Of a stretch of DNA of 49,006 nt, positions 16,480 to 26,372 are shown piece after piece; the stretch's first letter is position 1, and each line of letters starts with the position of its first letter. A program made the translations under genes and the position numbers. The stretch is from positions 1 to 49,006 of the forward strand of contig DASTWL010000087.1 in the NCBI GenBank assembly GCA_035765895.1, given 5' to 3'. This DNA is from Verrucomicrobiia bacterium (GTDB lineage Bacteria > Verrucomicrobiota > Verrucomicrobiia > Limisphaerales > DSYF01). The notes beneath the pieces were generated by a model. That model was not told the origin of the DNA, did not search any database, and saw nothing but the letters and a program-made list of their open reading frames with translations.

Positions 16480-17901
16480 TCACGCGGCGGCCGCGGGCGG
16501 GGCGGGGTGGTAATGCTGTTGCAGCAACGCATCACTCAAACGATGCAGCTCGTCGCGCGGCAGCAGCGCCAGCACCTCCCAGCCCAGGGCAAGCGTCGTG
16601 CCGATGGGGCGGTTTTCGTATTCTCCCTGGTTCAGGAAGCGCATTTCAAAGGCCTCGCCGAATTTCAAGTATTGCTTGTCCAGCGGGCTCAGTTCCTCTT
16701 CGCCAATGACGTCCGCCAGTCCGCGCACGCGTTTCACGTAGGCGTAACAGGCGAACAACTGGCTCGCGAGCGCCGGATGATCCTCGCGTGTGTAGCCGCG
16801 GCCCACGCCGTCCTTCATCAGGCGCGACAAGCTGGGCAGGCCGGCGATCGGCGGATACACGCCGCGCTGGAACAGGTCGCGGTCGAGCACGATCTGGCCT
16901 TCGGTGATGTAACCCGTCAGGTCCGGAACAGGATGGCTGATGTCGTCGGCCGGCATCGTCAGTATGGCCATTTGGGTGATCGACCCGGGCGAGCCTTCGA
17001 TGCGTCCGGCCCGTTCGTAAAGGCTCGCCAGATCGGAGTAGAGATAGCCGGGATACCCCTTGCGGCCGGGAATCTCCGCGCGCGCCGTGCCGACTTCGCG
17101 CAGGCTTTCGCAATAGTTCGTCATGTCGGTCAGCAGGACGAGCACGTGCTGCCCGCAGTCGAAGGCCAGATGCTCGGCCAGCGTCAGGGCCACGCGCGGC
17201 GTGAGGAGCCGTTCCACGCTGGGGGCGTCCGCGAGCGAGAAAAACATGGCCGCACGGGCCAGCGCGCCCGATTCCCGCAGGTTGCGGATGAAGAATTCGG
17301 CAACGTCGTGTTTCACGCCCATGGCCGCAAAGACGATGGAAAAATCGACGCGCTCCTCGAGCAGCCGGGCCTGCCGCACAATTTGCGCGGAGACGCGGTC
17401 GTGGGGCAGGCCGTTGCCGGAGAAGATGGGCAGTTTCTGGCCGCGCACCATGGCGTTCATCCCGTCAATGGCTGACAGCCCCGTTTGGATGAATTCGCGC
17501 GGATAACGGCGGGCGTAAGGATTGATCGGAAGGCCGTTCACATCCCGGCGGTCCACGGAGAGCGATGCCGGCCCGCCGTCGGCCGGACGCCCGAGCCCAT
17601 CGAACACCCGCCCCAGCATCTGCCGCGACACCGGCAGGCGGAAGCTCTCGCCCAAGAAATGCGTGCGCAATGAATCGTGGGCGAGTCCAGTCGTGCCTTC
17701 CAAAACCTGCACGACGGCCTGTTCGCTCGAAATGTCCAGCACACGCCCGAGCCGCGACTGGCCGGCGGAGTCACGAATTTCCACCATTTCGTCGTAGCCC
17801 ACGTCGCGCACCCGCTCGATCACGACGAGCGGCCCTTCGATGCGCGCGGCGCCCCGGTATTCCAAACCATGGTCATGCACGTTGAGTGTGAGCGGGTTCA
17901 T
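16480..17901 (-). CDS. atpB: V-type ATP synthase subunit B (non-catalytic)
   Basis: The 473-residue protein matches the B subunit: an N-terminal beta-barrel, [21 protein letters not shown] in the nucleotide-site region without a Walker A lysine loop, [37 protein letters not shown] and [16 protein letters not shown] subunits alternate with A in the soluble head and do not hydrolyse ATP. The ATG at 17901 lies 1 base beyond the subunit A stop, so translation is coupled. Confidence 0.93.
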   Translation of the reverse strand: MNPLTLNVHDHGLEYRGAARIEGPLVVIERVRDVGYDEMVEIRDSAGQSRLGRVLDISSEQAVVQVLEGTTGLAHDSLRTHFLGESFRLPVSRQMLGRVFDGLGRPADGGPASLSVDRRDVNGLPINPYARRYPREFIQTGLSAIDGMNAMVRGQKLPIFSGNGLPHDRVSAQIVRQARLLEERVDFSIVFAAMGVKHDVAEFFIRNLRESGALARAAMFFSLADAPSVERLLTPRVALTLAEHLAFDCGQHVLVLLTDMTNYCESLREVGTARAEIPGRKGYPGYLYSDLASLYERAGRIEGSPGSITQMAILTMPADDISHPVPDLTGYITEGQIVLDRDLFQRGVYPPIAGLPSLSRLMKDGVGRGYTREDHPALASQLFACYAYVKRVRGLADVIGEEELSPLDKQYLKFGEAFEMRFLNQGEYENRPIGTTLALGWEVLALLPRDELHRLSDALLQQHYHPAPPAAAA

Positions 17902-17902
17902 G

Positions 17903-19690
17903 TTACGTCTGGCTTGTGGCCGGGCTTTGGCCAAGGGTTTCCAGTTCGGCTTCGACTTGCCGTTCCAAGGCGGCCAGCCCGGCCAGGTTGGTGTTGCCGA
18001 GCGCCGACTTCGCCCGGAGCACGAGCGGCACGCAATTGAGCGCCCGCAATTTTGCCAGCGGCACGCCGGCTTGGACCAAATCGCGCCCCTTGCGATACAG
18101 GCTCAGGATGAGACGCAGCAGCGCCAGCTGCCGTTCCGGAGTGCAAAAGGCGTCCTCGGTGTCAAACGCGCTTTGAGCGAGAAAGCCGTCCTTCAGGATT
18201 TCCGCGATGAACAGAATGAGCCGTTGGGCTTCCGGCAAAACGTCCGGTCCGACGAGCTTGACGATTTGTTGTAAACGCTCCTCCCGCTGCAACAGCGTCA
18301 GGGCTTCCGTGCGCAGTTCGCTCCAGTCCGGCGACTGTCGCGCCCACCATGCGCTGACTTCCTCCACGTATTCGGAATACGACCGCAACCAGTGGATCGA
18401 GGGATAATGCCGTGCGTTGGCCAGTTCGGTGTCGAGCGCCCAGAAGCAGCGGATGAACCGCCGCGTGTGCTGCGTGACCGGTTCGGAAAAATCACCGCCG
18501 GGTGGACTCACGGCGCCCACAATGCTGACGGAAGCCCGCGCGCCGCCCAGCGTGGTGACGGCGCCGCCGCGTTCGTAAAACTGCGCCAGCCGCGCCGGCA
18601 GCGTGGCGGGAAAGCCTTCCTCGGCGGGCATTTCCTCGAGGCGTGCCGCCAGTTCGCGCAAAGCCTCGGCCCAGCGGCTTGTCGAGTCCGCGAACACCGC
18701 CACGTTCAGGCCCATGTCCCGATAATACTCGGCCAGCGTGATGCCGGTGTAGATGGACACTTCGCGCGCGGCGACCGGCATGTTCGAGGTGTTGGCGATG
18801 AGTATGGTGCGCTCCATCAACGGCCGGCCGGAACGCGGATCCTTCAACTCGGGAAACTCCCGGAGCACTTCGGTCATTTCGTTGCCGCGTTCGCCGCAGC
18901 CGATGAACACAATGATTTCGGCGTCCGACCACTTGGCGAGCTGGTGTTGCGTGATGGTTTTGCCGGTGCCAAAGCCGCCCGGAATCGCCGCCGCACCGCC
19001 TTTGCCCAGCGGGAAAAACGTGTCGATGACGCGCTGGCCGGTGATCAACGGCTCGGTCACACGCAGGCGCTCGCGAATGGGTCGCGGCTGCCGCACGGGC
19101 CAGGATTGCACGAGGGTGATGTGCTGCCGGCCTGCCGGGGTCCCGATGACGGCCACGGTGTCGCGCAACGTGTAATCGCCCCGCGCCGCCAGCCTGTGAA
19201 GCCGCCCGGCAATCTGCGGCGGCACGAGCACGCGATGCCGGACGAGCGGGGTTTCCGCGATTTCGCCCAACGCCTGCCCGGCCGCAACGGGGTCGCCTTC
19301 CCGCGCGAGCGGCGTAAACGACCAGCGTTTCGCGGTGTCCAGCGGTTCCACCTGTTCGCCGCGGCGAATCCACGCGCCGCTACGCGCCGCGATGCCCGGC
19401 AACGGACGTTGAATGCCGTCGTAGATGTTGCCGATGAGGCCGGGGCCGAGCCAGACGGAGAGCGGGGCACCGGTTTGTTGCACCGGAGCGCCCGGCCGCA
19501 ACATGGTGGTGTCCTCATAAACTTGAATCGTGGCGTGATCTCCGATCAGCCTAACAATTTCACCCACGAGCCCCAGTTCGCCGACGTGCACCACTTCATA
19601 CATCTGCGCGTTCCGCAGTCCCACGGCGGTCACGGTGGGACCGCTGATGCGCGTGACAACCGCAGTTTGGTTTGGAGCGATGACACTCAT
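17903..19690 (-). CDS. atpA: V-type ATP synthase subunit A (catalytic)
   Basis: The 595-residue catalytic subunit has the P-loop GGFGTGKT (Lys244), the bulge domain before it, [34 protein letters not shown] and [12 protein letters not shown], all diagnostic of A-type catalytic chains and absent from F-type beta. It couples ATP synthesis or hydrolysis to ion transport. The first codons overlap the subunit E stop by 4 bp (ATGA). Confidence 0.95.
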   Translation of the reverse strand: MSVIAPNQTAVVTRISGPTVTAVGLRNAQMYEVVHVGELGLVGEIVRLIGDHATIQVYEDTTMLRPGAPVQQTGAPLSVWLGPGLIGNIYDGIQRPLPGIAARSGAWIRRGEQVEPLDTAKRWSFTPLAREGDPVAAGQALGEIAETPLVRHRVLVPPQIAGRLHRLAARGDYTLRDTVAVIGTPAGRQHITLVQSWPVRQPRPIRERLRVTEPLITGQRVIDTFFPLGKGGAAAIPGGFGTGKTITQHQLAKWSDAEIIVFIGCGERGNEMTEVLREFPELKDPRSGRPLMERTILIANTSNMPVAAREVSIYTGITLAEYYRDMGLNVAVFADSTSRWAEALRELAARLEEMPAEEGFPATLPARLAQFYERGGAVTTLGGARASVSIVGAVSPPGGDFSEPVTQHTRRFIRCFWALDTELANARHYPSIHWLRSYSEYVEEVSAWWARQSPDWSELRTEALTLLQREERLQQIVKLVGPDVLPEAQRLILFIAEILKDGFLAQSAFDTEDAFCTPERQLALLRLILSLYRKGRDLVQAGVPLAKLRALNCVPLVLRAKSALGNTNLAGLAALERQVEAELETLGQSPATSQT

Positions 19691-20343
19691 GTGGGTTCTC
19701 CCGGTGAAGCGGGTGCCAAGGACCAGCCCAGTTGCGCGGCGAGCTGGCGGCGCAGTTCCGGCCAGAGCCGTTCCAGTCGTGCGGTGAAGCGATTGTCGCA
19801 GATTTGGCGGCCGGTCGCGTCTTGAACCATGACGCCGCCATCGTCAAGGGAAGCCTCCGGAGCCAAGGTGAGTTGCAGATGCGGCCGGCCGACGCGTGGT
19901 GGCAGGTTGGCCAAAAGGGAGTCGCCAAAATCGGTGGCATCGGCCGGTGAGAGTTTCAGCACAAAATGGTCGCCGGCCATTTCGGCGAGCGCCGCGGCGG
20001 TCAGGGTGGCGAGCGCGACGCCGTAATCAAAGGTGTCGCGCGCGGCCAGGTGGGCGCGGGCTTCATCGCGGATGGAATGCAACGCCGCTTCAATTTGTTC
20101 GGCGCGGTGGCGGGCGACCTCCAGCGGCACGGTCGCGAGCAGCAATTCCGTGCGACGTTCGGCTTCGGCGCGCGCCGTGGTCAGCCGTTGGTTGTGCGCG
20201 GCAGCATCCGCAGCCTGATGCGCCGCGCGCAGGCTGGTGGCTTCCGCTCGGGCACGTGCGATGATTGCATCCGCCTCACGCCGTGCTTCGGCGAGAATCT
20301 CCGCCTGCAACAAGGCGGGCGCGCGTTCGTTGGCGGTGGTCAC
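19687..20343 (-). CDS. atpE: V-type ATP synthase subunit E (peripheral stalk)
   Basis: The 218-residue protein has a long N-terminal Ala/Glu/Arg-rich helix ([21 protein letters not shown]) and a globular C-terminal half with [25 protein letters not shown], the conserved subunit E end. It pairs with the small G/H-like subunit to form the stator. It starts 12 bp after subunit F and overlaps subunit A by 4 bp. Confidence 0.85.
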   Translation of the reverse strand: MTTANERAPALLQAEILAEARREADAIIARARAEATSLRAAHQAADAAAHNQRLTTARAEAERRTELLLATVPLEVARHRAEQIEAALHSIRDEARAHLAARDTFDYGVALATLTAAALAEMAGDHFVLKLSPADATDFGDSLLANLPPRVGRPHLQLTLAPEASLDDGGVMVQDATGRQICDNRFTARLERLWPELRRQLAAQLGWSLAPASPGEPT

Positions 20344-20355
20344 AACCGGCCTTTC

Positions 20356-20676
20356 TCAGGTTCCGACATGAAGTCCCACGGCTTCCTGAACAAGCTGGCG
20401 CAAGCTCCTTCGCCCGGGCAACGGGCCGGCGGGGCCGGGAATCTCCACGATCAACGGCCGGCTGCGCGTCCAACGCAGCTCATCCACGATGTCGCGCAGG
20501 CTGGCCGCCACGGACTCCGTGAGCAGGAGCACGCCGGCGTCCGGTCGTGTCGCCTCGCGGGCGAGAACGGCCGCGGCTTCCGCAGGGGTGGCCACGCTTT
20601 CTCCGGCCACGCCGGCGAGCCGGAAGCCGCGCACGGTGTCTTCATCGGCAAGGCAAAAGACCCTCATACGCCGCAT
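20356..20676 (-). CDS. atpF: V-type ATP synthase subunit F
   Basis: The 106-residue protein has the small CheY-like fold of subunit F: VFCLADEDTVRGFRLAGV at the start, and GVLLLTESVA and PLIVEIPGP. Subunit F binds D in the rotor and regulates hydrolysis. Two ATGs are possible, 20676 (TAATG overlap with subunit K stop) and 20667; I use the coupled one. Confidence 0.82.
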   Translation of the reverse strand: MRRMRVFCLADEDTVRGFRLAGVAGESVATPAEAAAVLAREATRPDAGVLLLTESVAASLRDIVDELRWTRSRPLIVEIPGPAGPLPGRRSLRQLVQEAVGLHVGT

Positions 20677-21008
20677 TAAATTTTTTGCACCAGCATCATC
20701 GCAATGGCGAACCCGAGCACGGCGAGACCTTCCGCCAGCGCTACGAACAAGATGCTGCGGGTGAGCAATTCGGGCTTCTCCGCGGCGGCCCCCAGCGCGG
20801 CGGAACCGATGCGGCCCACGGCGTAGCTGGCGCCGATGACGCACAGCGCAATCGTAAAGGCCGCGGCGCCGCCGAGGCCAACCGCCTTGTAAACCGATGA
20901 CGCGTCGGCCGCGGTGTCCGCCGGCGCGGCCTCGTCCGCCACACCGGAAGCAGCCAGCAACAACAGGCCGGCGAAGAGCACACCGGCCATCCATCGAATC
21001 CATTTCAT
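20676..21008 (-). CDS. atpK: V-type ATP synthase subunit K (membrane rotor, short form)
   Basis: The 110-residue proteolipid has a cleavable-looking N-terminal hydrophobic segment (about 7-24), an acidic linker, and two membrane helices (about 42-65 and 85-106). The ion-binding acid is Glu93 in FVALAEGLAVLGF. Many V-type K subunits have four helices and about 160 residues; this one keeps one hairpin behind a signal-like segment, as in some archaeal and bacterial A/V-type enzymes. No Gln in helix one and no Ser/Thr right after Glu93 argues against the usual Na+ site, so protons are the likelier ion; this is inference. Confidence 0.85.
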   Translation of the reverse strand: MKWIRWMAGVLFAGLLLLAASGVADEAAPADTAADASSVYKAVGLGGAAAFTIALCVIGASYAVGRIGSAALGAAAEKPELLTRSILFVALAEGLAVLGFAIAMMLVQKI

Positions 21009-21031
21009 GAGGCACCTCCGGGTTTGTTGTT

Positions 21032-22984
21032 TCAGGCGACCAGCCGAAACGGCTGGAATGGCCGGCCCTCGCCGGTCAGGAATTTCCCGAAAAATTCGTA
21101 ATACTCGAGGCGCAGCGCCTGCACGGCCGCAATGACGCCCTCCAACACCAGCGCGCCGGCGTTGCCCAGAATCACCACCAGCGCGGCCAGCGCGGGGCCG
21201 CCCAATGGCAGTTGCCGGGCCTGGTCGGCGAGCGCGAGCGCGGCGGCCAGCGATGCGGCATGACTCATCGCGTAAGCCGCCAGCCGCACAAAGCTGATGG
21301 TGTTGGCCAGGTAGCTCAGCAGCGCTTCAAAGGCGCTGACGAGGGAAATCAAGCCGGCGACGCACCATCCTTCGCCAGGTTCGGGGCGGCGCCCGTGGCG
21401 ACGGTCCACGAGACGGGCGAGCGGTTCCTTGAGCGCCCAGCCCGCGAGCGGCATTCCCACGAAGGCGGCCAGCGCCGGCAGCATCAAGCCGTGCGCCTTG
21501 AGGAAATTGCCCCCGAGCAGCAACGTCAGCGTTCCCCAGTAGAACAACAGGCCGGCCAGTCCGAACCGGCCGAAGCAGCCGCCAACGTAGTTCCCGCACC
21601 GGAGCCGGTTGGTGACGTTCAGGACGAGCCCCACGCTGATGACGACGACGCCGATGGCGATGGCCAGTTGCATCAGGCTGGCGGGGTCGCCGGCGAGCGG
21701 ATCCCGCCACAGCGCGAATGATTTGAAGTATTCCAGCCCAAAACAACTGCCGTAGGCGCAGCCGAACCCAACGCTCGCCAGGCCCGCAATCACGAGCAAC
21801 CGGCCGACGTCCTGCAACCTCTGGCGGCGCGCCCGGCGGCACATCAACCCGCCTGCCACGGCCAGCACGCTGCCGTGTCCCACATCACCGAACATCAGCC
21901 CGAACATCAGCGGATAACTCAACGCCACGAACAGGGTTGGCTCCAACTCGTGATAGTCCGGCAGACCATAAGCGGTGACGAGCCGGGCGAAGGGCCGCAG
22001 CCAGCGCGGCGGTTGCAACAGCACGGGAACCGCGGCGTCCGCCGCGCCGGCCGGTGCGGTCTCCAGTTGCATGCAACCGTGCGAGAGTTCGCGCGTGCGA
22101 CGTTCAATTTCTGTCACGGCCGGCTCAGGTGCCCAGCCCGCCAGCAGCACGGTGGCCTCGGTGCGGGAACACTGTTGCTCGGCTGCCAGCAATTGCCGTT
22201 CGCGCATCGCCAGCTGTTCCAACTGGCCCAAAGGCGCGGCGTATTCGACGGCCAGCGTGCGGGCCTCCGTTTGTGCCCGGTTCAACTCCCGGACCGCCGC
22301 CTGCTGTTCCCGGCGGCGTTCCGCGGCCAGCGAATCGCAGGTCGCATTGGCGCTCACCGGCAGGGGGTCGCTCTGAAATCCCGCGTCCCGCAGCGCACTT
22401 GCGAGCGCCGGCCAACGGGCGGGCGTGGTCAACACGAGCAACGGTTGGCGGCCACGTTCCACCGCCAGCGGCAGCACGGCAGCGTGCGGGTCAAGCTGCG
22501 CGGAAAGTGCCTGCCAGTTTTCGGCCGGCAAACTCCCGGTTGCGAAATGCAGGTGAGCGAATGCCTGCGGGCCGTCCAGCGGCAGATCCAAGCCGCAGTA
22601 ACGGGACAACAATTCGCAATCTGCATCGAGTTCGCGGACTTGATCGGTGCATTGTTGCCGTCGCGACATGACTTCATCCGCGCGGGCTTCCCATAAACGC
22701 AACGTGGCGTCGGCGTCGGCCCATGTCAGTTGGGTTGCCGGTGGGGTGAGGGACGCCGGCGGAATTTTCAGCATCCGGCGCAGTTCCGTGACGCGCTGGA
22801 GCACATCGTGGCAGCGTGCCAACTCGACGTTGCAGTCACGGGCCGGCAGCGGCGCCGTGTCCGGGCCGGGCGCGGTTTGCTCCAATTGCACGGCACCCAA
22901 CCCGCCCCAGCTCTCCAAGACCACGCGGGCGTCCTGCCGCAGGACCAGGGCGCGCAATCGGCACATGGGCACGGGACTAAACAT
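21032..22984 (-). CDS. atpI: V-type ATP synthase subunit I (a-type membrane stator)
   Basis: The 650-residue protein has a soluble N-terminal half of coiled helices and a membrane half with about seven helices. Conserved pieces include LSYPLMFGLMFGDVGHG, the ion-path Arg in ISFVRLAAYAMSHA, and LEGVIAAVQALRLEYYEFFGKF at the end, the signature close of subunit I/a. It forms the ion half-channels against the K ring. It starts within the last codons of subunit C (8-bp overlap). Confidence 0.93.
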   Translation of the reverse strand: MFSPVPMCRLRALVLRQDARVVLESWGGLGAVQLEQTAPGPDTAPLPARDCNVELARCHDVLQRVTELRRMLKIPPASLTPPATQLTWADADATLRLWEARADEVMSRRQQCTDQVRELDADCELLSRYCGLDLPLDGPQAFAHLHFATGSLPAENWQALSAQLDPHAAVLPLAVERGRQPLLVLTTPARWPALASALRDAGFQSDPLPVSANATCDSLAAERRREQQAAVRELNRAQTEARTLAVEYAAPLGQLEQLAMRERQLLAAEQQCSRTEATVLLAGWAPEPAVTEIERRTRELSHGCMQLETAPAGAADAAVPVLLQPPRWLRPFARLVTAYGLPDYHELEPTLFVALSYPLMFGLMFGDVGHGSVLAVAGGLMCRRARRQRLQDVGRLLVIAGLASVGFGCAYGSCFGLEYFKSFALWRDPLAGDPASLMQLAIAIGVVVISVGLVLNVTNRLRCGNYVGGCFGRFGLAGLLFYWGTLTLLLGGNFLKAHGLMLPALAAFVGMPLAGWALKEPLARLVDRRHGRRPEPGEGWCVAGLISLVSAFEALLSYLANTISFVRLAAYAMSHAASLAAALALADQARQLPLGGPALAALVVILGNAGALVLEGVIAAVQALRLEYYEFFGKFLTGEGRPFQPFRLVA

Positions 22985-24035
22985 GCGTTGCCTCCACTTT
23001 CTGGCTGGTCGTGAGCCGGGCGCGAAGGCCTTCGCCCGGCACGGCCAGGCGAATGCCTTCCGAGATGGTGGTTAAATCAGCTGCTTCGATACGGCGCAAC
23101 ACCGCGTAGCCAACGATGGCGCCCAGGCCGGTGAAGCCGCCGCGACAGGCGCGGTGGGCGAGGCGCATCAGGCGCCGCCTGGTCGCAGCCTCCAGCGCCG
23201 TCGCAAAGCTGGCCGCCGCCGGTTCGCCTTCGGGTGTCGTCGGCACGGCGTCCAAGGCCGGACCGACGGCACGGCGCAGGGCCGTCCGCAAATCCGTGTC
23301 CGTGAGCATGGCGTTGAGGCGAATCCGGGAAATGCCGGCCCCGGCAACATGCAAACGGTTTAAGAGTTCCACAGGCAGGCCGTGAACAAATTTGCCGCGC
23401 GCCACCAACATCAGGTGAAACGTATCCGCCTCTTGTTGCGCCGCCGCGTGGATGCAGTCGTGATCCTCGCCCGCAAGTTGTGACGTGAGGCGCAACAGTT
23501 CCTCGAAATACGTGCGATCCAGTGCGGCCTCGGTGAGGAACGGAGACGCGGCCGCCGGCGCGCGGGCGGGCAGCCGTTCGAGGCACTCACGGAACACGCC
23601 TTCGGGGAGCCGTCGGGCGAGATGCGACAACGAAGTCACGTCGGCCGGGATGTCTGCGTCCAGCCTCAGTTCCGGCGGCAGCAAAATAAGCTGCGGACGC
23701 ACCGTGGCAGTGGAAACACGAGCCCGCCAGGCGCGCAACAGGGCTTTCAAATTTTCCAGTTGGAAACGGACCAGCAGCCAGTGCAGCAGGCGGGCGGCGG
23801 GACCCTTCAGGTTTTTCTGCCAGTAGATGAGTTCGCGGACGAGGGCCTGCGTCAGCTGATGTTGCCAGGCCGTGGCAGTTTCCGTTTTGAATTCCGGGTG
23901 ACGCGCCGCCGCCAGTTCGGGGATGGAGCGCAGGCGGCAGAACGTGTCCAGGCATTGCGCGTCGGCCAGCCGGCTGCGCCGGGCGTGGGCGCGGGCCGCG
24001 AGGTAATCCAGATTGTTGGTGACGGCTTGAGTCAT
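22977..24035 (-). CDS. atpC: V-type ATP synthase subunit C
   Basis: The 352-residue, mostly helical protein matches subunit C (archaeal d-like), the funnel that links the central stalk to the K ring: NNLDYLAARAHARRSRL start, LENLKALLRAW, TYFEELLRLT and a C-terminal region with GAIVGYAVLRRIEAADLTTI. The ATG at 24035 overlaps the preceding gene's stop by 4 bp. Divergence is high, as usual for this subunit, but gene order settles the call. Confidence 0.82.
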   Translation of the reverse strand: MTQAVTNNLDYLAARAHARRSRLADAQCLDTFCRLRSIPELAAARHPEFKTETATAWQHQLTQALVRELIYWQKNLKGPAARLLHWLLVRFQLENLKALLRAWRARVSTATVRPQLILLPPELRLDADIPADVTSLSHLARRLPEGVFRECLERLPARAPAAASPFLTEAALDRTYFEELLRLTSQLAGEDHDCIHAAAQQEADTFHLMLVARGKFVHGLPVELLNRLHVAGAGISRIRLNAMLTDTDLRTALRRAVGPALDAVPTTPEGEPAAASFATALEAATRRRLMRLAHRACRGGFTGLGAIVGYAVLRRIEAADLTTISEGIRLAVPGEGLRARLTTSQKVEATHV

Positions 24036-24367
24036 GAGCTTGTTCCGGCTGCCGCGTTGCCGCCGGCGACACACCGAACGACCTCGGCGACGGCCTGTTG
24101 ATGCAGTGCGGGAGCGATCTGGATTTGCTGCGCGATGTCAGCCAGCGCGCGGGTCAGTTCGTGATCTTTCCGGCGTTGGGCTGCCGCTGCGGTGTCGGTG
24201 AGCCATTGTGCGATTTCGTCGTCCGTCCGTGTTTTGGACAGCGCGCTCGCGGCTTCGGCCTCGCGTTGAGCCGTCGCCAGCAGGCGCGCGGCCTCCGCCC
24301 GGGCGGTTGCGACGATCTGCTTCGCTTCCGCCTCCGTCGCGAGGATGCTTTGAATTACGTCGCGCAT
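24032..24367 (-). CDS. V-type ATP synthase G/H-like stalk subunit
   Basis: The 111-residue protein is a single long helix (VIQSILATEAEAKQIVATAR, AARLLATAQREAEA) with the heptad and hendecad pattern of the G/H peripheral-stalk chain that pairs with subunit E. The ATG at 24367 starts this helix; the frame is open further upstream into the kinase gene. It overlaps subunit C by 4 bp. Confidence 0.7.
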   Translation of the reverse strand: MRDVIQSILATEAEAKQIVATARAEAARLLATAQREAEAASALSKTRTDDEIAQWLTDTAAAAQRRKDHELTRALADIAQQIQIAPALHQQAVAEVVRCVAGGNAAAGTSS

Positions 24368-24398
24368 GGCGAGAATGCGGGCCGTTGCCGGCCTCGGC

Positions 24399-25124
24399 TC
24401 AGGCGGCGGCCGCAACGACCCGTTTGCCCAGGTGAAACTCGTGAATGACGGCGTCGCCAATCAGGCGCGCGGCTTCATCGTAAGGCACACGGTCGGTGTT
24501 GAGGACGAGGTCGTAGAGCAGCGGGTCATCGATGTCCTTCCCGTAATGTTCCTTCAAGTAGCGCCGTCGCCCCTTGTCCTCAGTCTTGATGAATTCCTCC
24601 GCTGCAGCGTGCATGAGCCGATAGACTTCCTCGACGCGCCGGGTCCGGTGCTCGAGCGATCCCACGAGGCGCACGTGAAAGGCCGTGGCCAGCCGGCCGG
24701 TCACCACGTTCGCTCCCCGGCCCACAAGGATCACATTGCCCATCGAGGCCAGGTGCCAGATGGTTTCCGCGGTGTGCTTGACCAGGTTCCAGGACGAAGG
24801 GTGCAGTCCGAGGATTTCCTCCAGCGTGTCATGAATGAACGGCTTGTGATTTTCGGGTTCATACTTGGCCACCCGTTGCGAGATGTGGTGGTCCTCGAGC
24901 ACCCGTTCCATCAAGTTCTTGTCAAAGACCGTCCAGCCGCAATCCACCGGAGCGTGTTGCTGCAAATACTCCGCCAGCTTGGCGGCCACCGTTCGTCCGC
25001 CCGCGCCGGTCAGGCGCGAGATCGTGATGGCCGGCTTGATTGCCGGCTCGGCGACGCGGCGGGCCGGGTTCAACTGACAGTTGATGAAGGACAGGCATTG
25101 TTCGTAACTGACATTTTTCCACAT
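24399..25124 (-). CDS. Cytidylate-kinase-like family protein, first gene of the V-ATPase operon
   Basis: The 241-residue protein matches the cytidylate-kinase-like P-loop family: a glycine-rich loop ISRLTGAGGRTVAAKLAEYL in place of a classical Walker A, FDKNLMERVLED, the VGRGANVV nucleotide-site loop, FHVRLVGSLEHR and a lid-like KEHYGKDIDDPLLYDLVLNTD. Family members resemble nucleotide or small-molecule kinases, mostly of unproven substrate. The ATG at 25124 is used; an ATG 33 bp upstream is possible. It lies 31 bp upstream of the ATPase genes, so it is likely in the operon; its link to the ATPase is unknown. Confidence 0.75.
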   Translation of the reverse strand: MWKNVSYEQCLSFINCQLNPARRVAEPAIKPAITISRLTGAGGRTVAAKLAEYLQQHAPVDCGWTVFDKNLMERVLEDHHISQRVAKYEPENHKPFIHDTLEEILGLHPSSWNLVKHTAETIWHLASMGNVILVGRGANVVTGRLATAFHVRLVGSLEHRTRRVEEVYRLMHAAAEEFIKTEDKGRRRYLKEHYGKDIDDPLLYDLVLNTDRVPYDEAARLIGDAVIHEFHLGKRVVAAAA

Positions 25125-25274
25125 GGCCCCTCCATTTCTCCGGCGCTCCTGATTCACCTCCCCGCAAACCCGGCAGCGGCGGGGCGACGACGGCGGGGGG
25201 ATTCGCGTTGAACGATTCGCCCGCCCGGGTCGGGCGCCGGATGGCGCCGCCCGCCGGATTCGCGGTTGCCACGG

Positions 25275-25697
25275 TTACAAGGCTTCCAAAATGCGCAGGG
25301 CTTTGCGCGCCTCGGCGGTGCTGTCCAGCGCGAGGTGGGCGACAAATTTACGCCCCAGTGCCGCCGCGGAAAATCCGCGCAGGTTCAATCCTTGCGCGGC
25401 GAGCGCCTGTGCGATGCGCTGCCCCTGACCGGGACGGTTGGGGCCTTCCACGCGCACGGCGTGCAGACTGGCTGTGGGGGTGAATCCGGCCTGTCGCGCA
25501 GCGCGCGCCGCCGCCATGCCCTTGATGGGCGTCACGAACAAAACTCCTTTGCCCGGTGATTCGGGCGAACGGCGGGCAATCATGAACTCCAGATTGACTC
25601 CGGCATTGGCCAGGACGCCCAGCTTGTCAGCCAGCCCGCCGGGACGGTCCTCCAAGGTCGCCGCCCACGTATCCACCCGACCTGTTTTGAATGCCAT
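25275..25697 (-). CDS. ACT-domain protein (two ACT repeats)
   Basis: The 140-residue protein is made of two ACT-like regulatory folds: WAATLEDRPGGLADKLGVLANAGVNLEF (about 10-38), then GPNRPGQGQRIAQALAAQGLNLRGF (about 84-108). No catalytic domain is attached. Such stand-alone proteins sense amino acids or act as small regulators. A GAAAGGAGCGC ribosome site and a good sigma-70-type promoter lie upstream. The V-ATPase operon begins 150 bp downstream on the same strand. Confidence 0.72.
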   Translation of the reverse strand: MAFKTGRVDTWAATLEDRPGGLADKLGVLANAGVNLEFMIARRSPESPGKGVLFVTPIKGMAAARAARQAGFTPTASLHAVRVEGPNRPGQGQRIAQALAAQGLNLRGFSAAALGRKFVAHLALDSTAEARKALRILEAL

Positions 25698-25750
25698 AAA
25701 GTGCGCTCCTTTCGTTTTGCATGGTTTACGTCGGCTTCTCCGGTGTTATT

Positions 25751-25778
25751 AGCATAGTCCCGTAATCAGTTGCGTCAA
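25751..25778 (-). promoter_or_regulatory. Sigma-70-type promoter for the ACT-domain gene
   Basis: On the minus strand TTGACG (25778-25773) is followed after 16 bp by TATGCT (25756-25751), in an AT-richer stretch 54 bp before the ATG at 25697. Both hexamers are close to consensus. Transcription may continue into the V-ATPase operon. Confidence 0.55.
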
Positions 25779-25992
25779 TTTGCCTCCGCTAATTCGCGCT
25801 TCGACCTGGTTGCGGCCGCCCCGGCTCCGGGCCGTTCGCCAATTTCGTCGATTGGAACTATGTTTGCCCCATGGATTCCCTAGGTGGCACCTGCGGCGGT
25901 GAGGCTCGTCGGAAACGGCAGACGGAGGCGTCGCGGAGCGATGGGACAAGGGTTTTGCGGGCCGGCGTTGAACCGCAAACGAAAGGAACGTT

Positions 25993-26277
25993 ATGATCCC
26001 CAAATACACGATCGAATACACGGCCCAACTCGGGAAGCATCGCCAGTTGAGCCAGTATCACACGGATGATCCCGTGGCGTGCGAGGAATTCGTCGAGGAG
26101 TTGATGGAGGCGGAATATCCGATCCGCTCCATCCGGCACGACGGCATGGAGCTGTCCAAGCGCGAGTTTGACCGCGTCATCAAAACGGCGGCCGGCATGC
26201 TGGCGTCGAAGCACATCTGCGCTTCGCTCGGCATCAAACCCGAGGAAGAGCGGTTTCGCTTCGGTTTCACGGCGTGA
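25993..26277 (+). CDS. Hypothetical protein, first gene of the stress cluster
   Basis: The 94-residue soluble protein has no signal or membrane segment and no family that I recognise. It is rich in charged residues with HTDDPVACEEFVEELMEAEY and a C-terminal LGIKPEEERFRFGF. An AAAGGAACGTT ribosome site precedes the ATG. It opens a plus-strand run with an adenosine-specific-kinase family protein, Hsp20 and Lon, so a stress role is plausible but unproven. The 150-bp upstream region shows no clear CIRCE or sigma-32 site. Confidence 0.65.
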   Translation: MIPKYTIEYTAQLGKHRQLSQYHTDDPVACEEFVEELMEAEYPIRSIRHDGMELSKREFDRVIKTAAGMLASKHICASLGIKPEEERFRFGFTA

Positions 26278-26372
26278 CGGAAACGGGCGCAGTGCCGGTG
26301 CGGAGATAGCGCGGCGGCGACCGAAAGGTGCAGGGACGGCTGCTGCGTTGCCGCCCGCCGAAGGAGGTGTGA

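Noticed and set aside
15778-17475. Plus-strand open frame opposite ATPase D and B
   Set aside because: It is an antisense shadow of two well-recognised genes.
25840-25992. Heat-shock regulatory site (CIRCE, sigma-32 or sigma-54) before the stress cluster
   Set aside because: No TTAGCACTC inverted repeat and no matching hexamers were found; TGGCAC near 25886 lacks the second sigma-54 half.
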